Assembly: GCA_036518215.1 (NCBI GenBank)
Contig: DATDNP010000085.1
Span: forward strand, 1-12,284
DNA from: CF-39 sp036518215
GTDB taxonomy: Bacteria; Chloroflexota; Limnocylindria; P2-11E
Direction of reading: 5' to 3'
Length of the DNA stretch: 12,284 nt
Of this stretch, positions 1 to 6,532 are shown piece after piece. Under the pieces are notes generated by a model. It did no database searches. It had not been told where the DNA came from and saw only the letters and a program-made list of their open reading frames with translations. Numbering within the stretch: position 1 is the first letter of the stretch; each line of letters starts with the position of its first letter. Made by a program: the position numbers and the translations under genes.

Positions 1-434
1 TCGAAGAACCGCTGGGCGTTCTTCTCGCGCGCGAGATCGAGCGCGAGCTCCACATGCTCGTACCGCACCTTCACCGACGGGCGAAGCCCGGCGGCGATCG
101 CCTTCGCCTGCTCGAAGCTGCGCTCGACACCCGACACGTTCTCGAGGAGCGCGTCGACGAGGCGCTCGCCGAGGCCGCGGACGTCGGTCGCGCCGAGGCA
201 GTCGACGTACGCCGTGAGCGCGCCCTTGCGGCGGAGACGCCGTGCGACTTCGAGGATGATCGAGGTCTTCCCGATGCGTCGCGGGCCCGCGAGGAGCACG
301 TGATTCCCGTCGGAGAGACGTTCGCCGATACGGCGGATGTACGTCTCGCGGCCGACGAGGTCCGCGGCCGGTACGGGTCCGCCCACGGGGAAGTGGGGCG
401 GGGGAGCGGTCACGCGGCCGAACGGTCCGGGCAC
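1..434 (-). CDS. AAA/STAND-type P-loop ATPase, N-terminal part (runs off left edge)
   Basis: Reading leftwards from GTG at 434 there is an open frame of 144 codons that leaves the window. It has the layout of the archaeal-type ATPase / AAA_16 families: a VGRE box (residues 27-30), then a Walker A loop GPRRIGKTS (50-58) preceded by a hydrophobic beta strand (HVLLA), then a second strand AYVDCLG. Such proteins hydrolyse ATP in signalling, defence or regulatory roles; the effector end is outside the window, so no specific role can be given. The start is uncertain between GTG 434 and GTG 413. I prefer 434 because a -10-like TATATT ends 7 nt upstream, the spacing of a leaderless transcript; neither start has a Shine-Dalgarno site. 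An in-frame TGA lies just upstream. It is divergent from the gene at 508. Confidence 0.85.
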   Translation of the reverse strand, partial: MPGPFGRVTAPPPHFPVGGPVPAADLVGRETYIRRIGERLSDGNHVLLAGPRRIGKTSIILEVARRLRRKGALTAYVDCLGATDVRGLGERLVDALLENVSGVERSFEQAKAIAAGLRPSVKVRYEHVELALDLAREKNAQRFF

Positions 435-441
435 GGCCGTA

Positions 442-458
442 AATATACATCAGATGTA
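442..458 (-). promoter_or_regulatory. Promoter -10 with overlapping 13-bp palindrome upstream of the ATPase gene
   Basis: Within a short AT-rich island, the minus strand shows a -10-like TATATT (447-442), 7 nt before GTG 434. Overlapping it is the perfect palindrome TACATCAGATGTA (446-458; 6-bp arms around a single A). Its core, ACAT-n3-ATGT, has the symmetry of a small dimeric winged-helix repressor site. Being placed on the -10, a bound repressor would block transcription of the ATPase and perhaps of the divergent gene at 508. No convincing -35 is seen. The palindrome is direct observation; its operator function is inferred. Confidence 0.45.
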
Positions 459-507
459 GCAATGAGATACGCGGCATGCATACACGTGGCCGTGCGAGCA
501 TCGACGG

Positions 508-942
508 GTGAGCTTCCTCGACCGCATCCTCGGGCGTCGCGACGCGGCGACCCGCGAGCGCCTCAGCCTCGCGGCCGATGCCGTCGCCCGCGAGCTCGCG
601 GGCAACCTCGAGCTCACCGCGATGTTCGATCAGACCCATCAGGCCGTCGTCTTCGAGAACGCGCAGTTCGCGCGGCACCGCGGCGTGCTCGAGTCCGAGG
701 TGCACGACGCGTACACCGAGCTCGCCGACGTGTACGCACGGATGCCAGAGACGGAGGACGCCATGGAGCGACGCGGGCCCGCGGCCTCCGTGCGTCCCGA
801 GGATCGCGCGCTCATCGAACGGTGGGAGGGCGATGCACGCACCGCGCAGCGCCGCCTCCTCGAGGACGCGCGTGCTGCGCCGCCATCGCTCGTCTCCATG
901 CTCGTCCGTCGCTTGCGTGGAGGCACGCGGACCGGCCGATAA
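508..942 (+). CDS. Uncharacterised 144-residue helical protein
   Basis: No family is recognised. The frame opens with GTG at 508 (residues MSFLDRILGRRDA) and ends at TAA 940-942. The protein is rich in Arg, Ala and Glu and looks almost entirely helical. Both ends resemble short amphipathic basic helices (FLDRILGRR at residues 3-11 and LVSMLVRRLRGG near the C-terminus), and the middle has heptad-like stretches. There is no cysteine, signal peptide or transmembrane segment. A peripheral membrane or nucleic-acid-associated role could be imagined, but nothing shows it. The start lacks a clear Shine-Dalgarno site. The gene is divergent from the ATPase (73-bp gap) and lies 50 bp upstream of the PBP gene on the same strand, so it may be co-transcribed with it. 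The opposite strand has a competing frame, but this one gives the more protein-like composition. Confidence 0.65.
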   Translation: MSFLDRILGRRDAATRERLSLAADAVARELAGNLELTAMFDQTHQAVVFENAQFARHRGVLESEVHDAYTELADVYARMPETEDAMERRGPAASVRPEDRALIERWEGDARTAQRRLLEDARAAPPSLVSMLVRRLRGGTRTGR

Positions 943-992
943 CTGTCCCTGCTGCCTATGGCACGAGCCGTGCATCTCGTTACGTCCTTCGA

Positions 993-3338
993 ATGGCAGG
1001 CACACCGGGCGGTCGCGCGTACCGCGCGTACCGGTTCCCACAACGTAAGAACGGGCGTCTCTCGCGTCGGCCGAACACCGTGCAGCGGATCGGCCCGATC
1101 GCGAGCGGCCTCACCGCGTTCGTGCTCGCGATGCTCGCCATGGGCGGTGTGGCCGCCGCGGCGGTCATCGGGTACTTCACCGCCGATCTCCCGTCCGCGA
1201 AGGACCTCGCGACGATCCCGATCCCCCTGTCGACGAAGATCTACGACCGCTCAGGCGAGCACCTGCTGTACACGCTCGAAGACCAGCGCCGCGAGCTGAT
1301 CTCGATCAAGGACGTCCCGAAGACGATGCAGGACGCGACGGTCGCGATCGAGGACAAGAGCTTCTGGTCGAACCCCGGCGTCGACGTCGGCGGCATGATC
1401 CGCGCGGTCAACGCGAACTACTCGAGCGGGTCGATCCGGCAGGGCGGGTCGACGATCACGCAGCAGCTCATCAAGCAGCGGCTCGTCGGCGACGACCCGA
1501 CGTTCACGCGCAAGATCAAGGAAGCGATCCTCGCCGTCCAAGCGACGCGCGAGTTCAGCAAAGAACAGATCCTCGAGATGTATCTCAATCAGATCTACTA
1601 CGGGAACCAGGCGTACGGGGTACGCGCCGCCGCGGCGACGTACTTCGGCGTCGGCGACCTGACGCAGCTGAGCCTCGGGCAGATGGCGCTGCTCGCGGGG
1701 CTGCCGCAGGCGCCGTCCGCGTATGACCCGATCCAGAACCCCGATGCAGCGAACGCGCGCCGCGCCGAGGTCCTCGACGCGATGGTGGACAACGGCTACA
1801 TCACGAAGGAGCAGGCGATCGCGGCGAAAGCGGAGCCGATCAAGGTCCAGCCCGCGTCGACGTCGATCTACGCGCCGCACTTCACCTTCCGAGCGCGCGA
1901 GCAGCTCATCTCCGAGCTCGGCGAGAAGGCCGCGTACCAGGGCGGCTACACCGTGTACACGTCGCTCGACTGGAACATGCAGCAGATCGCCGAGCAGCAG
2001 GTGAAGGAGCACGTCGACTCGCTGAAGGGCTTCAACGTCAACAACGCCGCGCTCATCACGATGGATCCGAAGACGGGCGAGATCCTCGCCTACGTCGGCT
2101 CGTACGACTACTACCAGAACACCGCGAAGATGCGCGGGGACTACGACCACGCGGGCATCGCGCTCCGCCAGCCCGGTTCGACGTTCAAGCTGTTCACGTA
2201 TCTCACGGGCATGGAGAAGCTCGGCCTCACCGCGGCGAGCCGGCTCTACGACATCCCATTCACCATGCCCGATGGCAGCGGGAAGTCGTACGCGCCGCAG
2301 GACGCGACGAAGGAGTCGCACGGGCCGACGACCCTGCGGCAGTCGCTGCGCGAATCGCTGAACCTCCCGGCGCTCGAGGTCACGCGCCTCGTCGGCGTCG
2401 ACTCGATCATCGACACGGTCCACCAGCTCGGCATCTCGCGCGATTGGGACCGGAGCCGGCTCGGGCTCTCGTTCGGCATCGGCGCGGGTGAGATGCGGCT
2501 CATCGACATGGCGAGCGCGTATCAGGTCGTCGCCGACATGGGCACGCGCGTCGAGCCGACGTTCATCACGAAGATCGTCGACAAGGACGGCAAGGTCATC
2601 CGCGACTACACGAAGCCTCAGGGCAAGCAGGTGCTCGACCCGCGGCTCGCGTGGGTCATGACCGACATCCTGAAGGACAACACCGACCCGAATGGGTCGT
2701 TCGTGTTCGGTCCGTGGACGACGATCGGCCGGCCGGCGTCGCTGAAGACGGGCACGACCGACAACCTGCAGGACGTCCTCGCGATCGGGTACACGCCGCA
2801 GCGGCTCACCGCGATCTGGATGGGCAACTCGGATAACTCGGAGATGTTCGGGATCACATCGGCGATGGGTCCAGGCGTGCTGTGGCGCGACTACATGAAG
2901 CAGATCATGGCGTCCGTCCCGGTCGCGTGGTACGACCGTCCCGACGGGATCGTCGACGCGACCGTCTGCGTGAACCCGTCGCTCTATGGCGGCAACGGTT
3001 CGGGCGAGCTGCCCGGTCCCTTCTGCCCGTCGAACTTCCGAAAGGTCGAACACTTCGTCGCGGGCACGGAGCCGAAGACGAACGATCTCGACTTCTACAC
3101 GTCATGCGGCATCAACCTCAGGGCCCCGTTCCCCGATTGGCAGAAGGACTACAACACGTGGGCCGCTCAAGCGGTCTCCGGGCAGCACAGCTACGGGCGA
3201 TTCACGTGGGCGATCTGCGGGGTCTCTCCGATCAAGACGCCGGTGCCTTCCGGATCAGGCGGCAGCGCTCCGCCGGGCGGGCCGTCCCAACAACCGCCAC
3301 GGCCGACGGTGACACCCGCGCCGACGAAGAAGCCATAA
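993..3338 (+). CDS. Bifunctional peptidoglycan synthase, class A PBP (PBP1A type)
   Basis: This 781-residue protein polymerises lipid II into glycan strands (GT51 glycosyltransferase) and cross-links stem peptides (transpeptidase) on the outer face of the membrane. A basic cytoplasmic tail is followed by one transmembrane helix (about residues 33-60). GT51 motifs: catalytic Glu120 in EDKSF, then GGSTITQQLIKQ, then EMYLNQIYYG. Transpeptidase motifs: nucleophile Ser396 in STFK, SLN at 455-457 and KTGT at 585-588, all intact. After the catalytic domain come four cysteines (659, 678, 705, 742) and a Pro/Ser/Thr-rich tail ending PAPTKKP, which probably extends into the wall. ATG 993 is chosen because it gives a short basic N-terminus before the membrane helix; GTG 1080 is the alternative. 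No Shine-Dalgarno site is seen at either. The polyprenyl synthase gene follows 44 bp downstream. Confidence 0.95.
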   Translation: MAGTPGGRAYRAYRFPQRKNGRLSRRPNTVQRIGPIASGLTAFVLAMLAMGGVAAAAVIGYFTADLPSAKDLATIPIPLSTKIYDRSGEHLLYTLEDQRRELISIKDVPKTMQDATVAIEDKSFWSNPGVDVGGMIRAVNANYSSGSIRQGGSTITQQLIKQRLVGDDPTFTRKIKEAILAVQATREFSKEQILEMYLNQIYYGNQAYGVRAAAATYFGVGDLTQLSLGQMALLAGLPQAPSAYDPIQNPDAANARRAEVLDAMVDNGYITKEQAIAAKAEPIKVQPASTSIYAPHFTFRAREQLISELGEKAAYQGGYTVYTSLDWNMQQIAEQQVKEHVDSLKGFNVNNAALITMDPKTGEILAYVGSYDYYQNTAKMRGDYDHAGIALRQPGSTFKLFTYLTGMEKLGLTAASRLYDIPFTMPDGSGKSYAPQDATKESHGPTTLRQSLRESLNLPALEVTRLVGVDSIIDTVHQLGISRDWDRSRLGLSFGIGAGEMRLIDMASAYQVVADMGTRVEPTFITKIVDKDGKVIRDYTKPQGKQVLDPRLAWVMTDILKDNTDPNGSFVFGPWTTIGRPASLKTGTTDNLQDVLAIGYTPQRLTAIWMGNSDNSEMFGITSAMGPGVLWRDYMKQIMASVPVAWYDRPDGIVDATVCVNPSLYGGNGSGELPGPFCPSNFRKVEHFVAGTEPKTNDLDFYTSCGINLRAPFPDWQKDYNTWAAQAVSGQHSYGRFTWAICGVSPIKTPVPSGSGGSAPPGGPSQQPPRPTVTPAPTKKP

Positions 3339-3349
3339 GTCACTAGCCG

Positions 3350-3374
3350 GTGCGACCGTCGCACTCCCTAGACT
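3350..3374 (+). promoter_or_regulatory. Inverted repeat plus -10-like element before the polyprenyl synthase gene
   Basis: A perfect inverted repeat, GTGCGACCGTCGCAC (3350-3364, 6-bp arms and a 3-nt centre), lies 4 nt upstream of a -10-like TAGACT (3369-3374), which is 8 nt before ATG 3383. The repeat sits where the -35/-10 spacer would be, so it could be an operator. It could also fold in the PBP transcript (stop at 3338), but no T-run follows, which argues against an intrinsic terminator. No clear -35 is visible. Confidence 0.35.
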
Positions 3375-3382
3375 TGGCGACG

Positions 3383-4360
3383 ATGCGGGGAGCTGCGGCA
3401 GCGACGTTCTACGCGCCCGTCGATACGGAGCTCAGGGAGCTCGAGCGTCGCCTTCTCGACGTCGGCCGCGGCGCGCATCCGACGTTCCAGGCCTCAGTGC
3501 GGCACCTCTTCTCGTCCCCCGGGAAGCTCCTCCGACCCACCCTCGTGTTCCTCTCGGCACGCTTCGGCACCCGGCCGGATCGCGAGGTGGTCCTGAATCT
3601 CGCGCAGTCGCTCGAGCTCGTGCACACCGCATCGCTCGTCCACGACGACATCGTGGACCGGGCACAGCTGCGCAGGAACGTCCCGACGGTGAACGCGATG
3701 TGGGGCAACGACCCGGCGCTCATCGTCGGCGACTACCTCTTCGCGAAGGCCTACGCGCTCGCCGCCGTGCTCCCGAAGCCCGAGGTGATCGCGATCGTCG
3801 CGCAGACCGTCTTCGCGCTGTGCGACGGCGAGCTCAACGAGGTCACGATGGAGCGCACCCTCCCGACCGAGGACGCGTATCTCGAGCGCATCGAGCTGAA
3901 GACGGCGAGCCTGTACGCGGCCTGCTGCCAGGGCGCCGCGCTCCTCACGGATGCCGAGCCCGAGCACGTCGCCGCGCTCGGCGCCTTCGGCACGAACCTC
4001 GGTCTCGCCTTCCAGATCACCGACGACGTCCTCGACGTCGCGGGCGACGAGAAGGATTTCGGGAAGACGGTCGGACGCGATCTCGCGGAGGGCATGCCGA
4101 CGTTGCCGATGATCTACGCGGTCATGGATAACGGGCATCTGCCCGATCTCGCGAAGCGCATCGTCGCGACGGACAAGAGCGAGGCCGAGATCCGTGACCT
4201 CCTCGGCGTCATTCGCGCAAGCCGGGGTGTCGAGCGTGCGCGGCAGCGGGCCCTCGCGTTCCACGACGCGGCCCTGCGCGCGCTCGCGGAGCTGCCCGAG
4301 CGACCGGAGCGCGACGCGCTCCGCGATGTGGCCGACTTCGTCGTCAGCCGCGTGCGCTAG
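3383..4360 (+). CDS. Long-chain trans-polyprenyl diphosphate synthase
   Basis: This 325-residue enzyme of the IspA/IspB/HepT family condenses isopentenyl diphosphate onto an allylic primer to make a long all-trans prenyl diphosphate, the usual side-chain precursor of menaquinone or ubiquinone. Both Asp-rich Mg-binding motifs are present: DDIVD at 88-92 (first) and DDVLD at 214-218 (second), followed by GDEKDFGKTVGRDL. GKLLRPTL early in the protein is the isopentenyl diphosphate binding region. The residue five before the first motif is Ala (TASLVHDD); family knowledge says small residues there permit chains longer than C15-C20, so the product is probably beyond C20 (inference). ATG 3383 is chosen over in-frame GTG 3350 because of the upstream -10-like TAGACT and because GTG 3350 lies in the inverted repeat. 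It converges on ricT and shares its CTAG stop. Confidence 0.92.
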   Translation: MRGAAAATFYAPVDTELRELERRLLDVGRGAHPTFQASVRHLFSSPGKLLRPTLVFLSARFGTRPDREVVLNLAQSLELVHTASLVHDDIVDRAQLRRNVPTVNAMWGNDPALIVGDYLFAKAYALAAVLPKPEVIAIVAQTVFALCDGELNEVTMERTLPTEDAYLERIELKTASLYAACCQGAALLTDAEPEHVAALGAFGTNLGLAFQITDDVLDVAGDEKDFGKTVGRDLAEGMPTLPMIYAVMDNGHLPDLAKRIVATDKSEAEIRDLLGVIRASRGVERARQRALAFHDAALRALAELPERPERDALRDVADFVVSRVR

Positions 4361-5355
4361 TTCGCGCGCGGTCCTCGGTCGCGACCACCGCGGCGACCAC
4401 GGCGACGGCGCTTCCGCCCCGCGCCACCTTCACCGGGCACGGGCGTCGGCCGTTCCTGACGCGGGACCTCGTCGCCCCCGTACGATCCGACGCCGCGCGT
4501 GTGCGCCCCGACCGGCGCGAACTCGACGCCGAGCTCCTTCGCCGTGTACTCGGCGCGGCCGCCCGCGGCGAGCTCGACGACGATCGCCTCCTTCGCGACA
4601 TTGGCGCCCTGCGTCATCGCGCAGCCCGAGGTGCCGCACGCGCCGCCCTCGCACGAGGGGATGTGGATCAGCTCGCCCGCCTTCGGGAGCTTGCCCTTCA
4701 CCTCTTGATAGACCTCGAGCTCGTAGATGAGGCAACACTTGAGCCGACCGCAGACGCCGGTGAGCTTCGCCTGGTTGAGGGGCAGGTCCTGCTCCTTCGC
4801 CATGCGGATCGAGATGTTCGAGAACTTGTCGAGCCACGACGAGCAGCAGAGCTCGCGGCCGCACGTCCCGACGCCGGTCATGACCTTCGTCTCGTCGCGC
4901 GCGCCGAGCTTGCGCAGCTCGATGCGCGTGCCGAACTGCGCCTCGAGATCCTGCGCCAGCTCCGACAGGTCGGGGCGATCGTCCGTCTCCTGCGAGTAGA
5001 AGACGGTGATCGTGGTGCCGTCGAACTGCCAGTCCGTGCCGAGGATCTTCAGCGGCAGGCCGCGCTCGCGGACCATCTCGGCGCACTTTACGGTCGCGTC
5101 CTGCTCCATCCGCTTGCGCTTGTTGATCTCGAAGACGTCGGACGCGGTCGCCTTTCGCACGACCTCACCGAGGAGCGGATCGATCTGGAGGAGTGGCGAG
5201 TCGCTCGAGAGGAGCTGCACCCGCGCCGCGTCGAGACCGAGGTCGGTCTTCACGATGATCCAGTCGCCCAGCGAGAGCTCGGTCACGCCGGCGGGGTCGA
5301 AGAAGTACATCCGGCCGGCCTTCTGGAAGCGGGCGCCGATCGTCTGGGTCGTCAT
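4357..5355 (-). CDS. ricT: PSP1-domain regulatory protein RicT (YaaT)
   Basis: This 332-residue protein belongs to the PSP1 family. In Bacillus subtilis RicT (YaaT) works with RicA and RicF as an Fe-S-containing complex promoting RNase Y mRNA maturation and affecting competence, sporulation and biofilm formation. The diagnostic core is here: CGRELCC (Cys165, 170, 171) followed by CGRLKCC (Cys202, 207, 208), the ligand type linked to Fe-S binding. Beyond it is a further cluster CEGGACGTSGC (Cys235, 240, 245), then a basic tail of consecutive arginines (about 314-330) that looks nucleic-acid binding. Its ATG (5355-5353) overlaps the holB TGA in an ATGA, so translation is probably coupled to holB, an order also known in Firmicutes. 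The stop codon shares CTAG with the convergent polyprenyl synthase gene. Whether RicA and RicF partners exist cannot be judged from this window. Confidence 0.9.
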   Translation of the reverse strand: MTTQTIGARFQKAGRMYFFDPAGVTELSLGDWIIVKTDLGLDAARVQLLSSDSPLLQIDPLLGEVVRKATASDVFEINKRKRMEQDATVKCAEMVRERGLPLKILGTDWQFDGTTITVFYSQETDDRPDLSELAQDLEAQFGTRIELRKLGARDETKVMTGVGTCGRELCCSSWLDKFSNISIRMAKEQDLPLNQAKLTGVCGRLKCCLIYELEVYQEVKGKLPKAGELIHIPSCEGGACGTSGCAMTQGANVAKEAIVVELAAGGRAEYTAKELGVEFAPVGAHTRGVGSYGGDEVPRQERPTPVPGEGGAGRKRRRRGRRGGRDRGPRAN

Positions 5356-6386
5356 GCGAGGAGCACGTCCGCGCGATATGGGAGCCGCAGCGAGAGAAGC
5401 TCGAGCAGCATCCGCGTGCTGACCGTCGTCTCGACGACGTCACGCCGCCAGCGTTCGAAGCTCTGCGCGAGCTCGACGAGGTCGTGGGCCGTCACGCTCT
5501 CCGCGAGCTTCCGTGATTCGCTCTCGCGCTCGGGCCGGATCGCGCGCTCGGGTGCGCCGGCGGCGATGACCGCCGCGTCGCGGACGAGCTCGCCCCACTG
5601 GACCAGCCGCGCCTCGATCTGCTCGTTGCGCTTCTGCGTGTCGCGCTCGGAGTCGGCGAGGTCGGCCGCCCATGCGAAGCGATCGGTGAGACGGCTCGCG
5701 ACGAGCGTGTAGAACTCGCGCTCGAGCGCCGTCCGCGCGCCTCGCGCGGCGTCGTCGGTCGCGAGCGTGATGGCGACGCCGGGCTTTCCGGCTGCCACCG
5801 CCGCGAGCCGCGCCGCATCGGGGCCGAACCGCTCCGTGAGCGCCTCGGCGATCTCGGCCCGTGCGACGGGGCGGAACGGGATCGGCTGCACCCTTGAGCG
5901 GATCGTCTCGAGGAGGCGCGACGGCGTCGGCGTCACGAGGAGCAGGACCGCGTGCGGCGGCGGCTCCTCGAGCGTCTTCAGGAGCGCGACCTCCGCGTGC
6001 TCGGAGAGGTCGGCCGCGTCGTCGATGATCACGACCCGCTTGCGTCCCTCGAGCGGCCGCAGGGCGAGATCCTGCTGCATCGCGCGGATCTGCTCGATCG
6101 TTATGTACTTGTTGTCGTTGCGCTTCGCCTGGTCCACGAGTCGTGTGACGACGAGGACGTCGGGGTGTGTGCCATTCTCGATCTTGCGGCACGCGACGCA
6201 CGCGCCACAGCCGCCGCTCACGCGAGGCTCGGCCGTGCAGTTGAGCGTCTGCGCGAGACGCAGCGCCACGGTGTGCTTGCCGATCGATCGCGGGCCGCTC
6301 AGCTCGTACGCGTGGGCAACGTCGCCGCGGATGGCCTGCTCCCCGAGCTTCTCGAGGATGCGACGCTGCCCGATGACATCACGCAT
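5352..6386 (-). CDS. holB: DNA polymerase III clamp-loader subunit delta'
   Basis: This 344-residue AAA+ protein fits the delta' subunit, which together with delta and tau/gamma loads the sliding beta clamp onto primed DNA. Visible motifs are VIGQ at the N-terminus, a P-loop-like GPRSIGKHT (31-39) with His in place of the usual second-last Ser/Thr, a four-cysteine zinc module (Cys50, 60, 63, 66), Walker B-like VVIIDDA (118-124) and KTLEEPP (137-143). The arginine-finger motif, usually SRC, reads SRV (164-166). The degenerate P-loop and length (about 340 rather than the 500 or more of DnaX) favour HolB over tau/gamma. The start ATG 6386 lies 12 nt downstream of a TAGAAT -10 element with no Shine-Dalgarno site. 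It is followed by ricT with a 4-nt overlap. Confidence 0.9.
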   Translation of the reverse strand: MRDVIGQRRILEKLGEQAIRGDVAHAYELSGPRSIGKHTVALRLAQTLNCTAEPRVSGGCGACVACRKIENGTHPDVLVVTRLVDQAKRNDNKYITIEQIRAMQQDLALRPLEGRKRVVIIDDAADLSEHAEVALLKTLEEPPPHAVLLLVTPTPSRLLETIRSRVQPIPFRPVARAEIAEALTERFGPDAARLAAVAAGKPGVAITLATDDAARGARTALEREFYTLVASRLTDRFAWAADLADSERDTQKRNEQIEARLVQWGELVRDAAVIAAGAPERAIRPERESESRKLAESVTAHDLVELAQSFERWRRDVVETTVSTRMLLELLSLRLPYRADVLLA

Positions 6387-6398
6387 CAGGTGAGGTCG

Positions 6399-6429
6399 AT
6401 TCTAGGGACCACGCTCCTCGGGTGTGGTC
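6399..6429 (-). promoter_or_regulatory. holB promoter element and adjoining inverted repeat
   Basis: On the minus strand a -10-like TAGAAT (6404-6399) precedes ATG 6386 by 12 nt. Just upstream is a perfect 6-bp inverted repeat, GACCAC (plus 6407-6412) and GTGGTC (plus 6424-6429), 11 nt apart, beginning inside the stop codon of the cysteine-rich peptide gene. As RNA it would form a hairpin closing the arsR-peptide transcript, but no U-run follows, so it is a weak terminator candidate. As DNA it covers the -35 region of the holB promoter. Confidence 0.4.
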
Positions 6430-6532
6430 AGCAGCGGGATCCGGGCTTCGGCGGGCAGCAGTCGTCCGACGGGCAGCCCGGCTCCGGGCAGCATGGTTCA
6501 TCCGTGACGAAGATGCCGTCGATCGAGCTCAT
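6428..6532 (-). CDS. 34-residue cysteine- and proline-rich peptide coupled to arsR
   Basis: I do not recognise a named family. The gene starts at ATG 6532-6530, overlapping the arsR stop as ATGA, and ends at TGA 6430-6428. Its ribosome binding site is strong: GGAGG (plus 6544-6540) lies 7 nt upstream of the ATG inside the arsR coding end. The product begins MSSIDGIFVTDE, then carries six cysteines (14, 15, 20, 25, 26, 34) in the pattern CC-x4-C-x4-CC-x7-C with seven prolines in the last 22 residues. It has no membrane segment or signal peptide. The high density of paired thiols next to an As(III)-type arsR and divergent arsM suggests metalloid binding: an As(III) carrier to ArsM, a buffer, or a metallothionein-like sponge. 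A RiPP precursor is an alternative, though no maturation enzyme is in the window. Existence is well supported by the start context; function is inferred. Confidence 0.65.
   Translation of the reverse strand: MSSIDGIFVTDEPCCPEPGCPSDDCCPPKPGSRC

Noticed and set aside
1..507. Defence island around the STAND-like ATPase
   Set aside because: Only part of one ATPase is visible, with no nuclease, effector or mobile-element genes nearby in the window.
961..973. Short hairpin GCACG-AGC-CGTGC upstream of the PBP gene
   Set aside because: Only a 5-bp stem, no U-run and no promoter relation; common by chance at this GC content.
54..992. Upstream extension of the PBP frame to an ATG at 54
   Set aside because: It would run antisense through the ATPase gene, whose minus-strand translation has VGRE and Walker A motifs, and overlap the gene at 508. 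The PBP needs only a short basic segment before its membrane helix.
1251..3053. 600-codon open frame on the minus strand inside the PBP gene
   Set aside because: An Arg/Asp/Val-rich shadow frame typical of GC-rich coding DNA; the plus strand has every PBP1A catalytic motif.
4501..5712. 403-codon plus-strand frame across ricT and holB
   Set aside because: Low-complexity Leu/Arg/Glu composition and no motifs; the opposite strand encodes RicT and HolB.
6407..6429. Intrinsic terminator after the cysteine-rich peptide gene
   Set aside because: The stem is only 6 bp with an 11-nt loop and no T-run follows; kept only as an inverted repeat of uncertain role.
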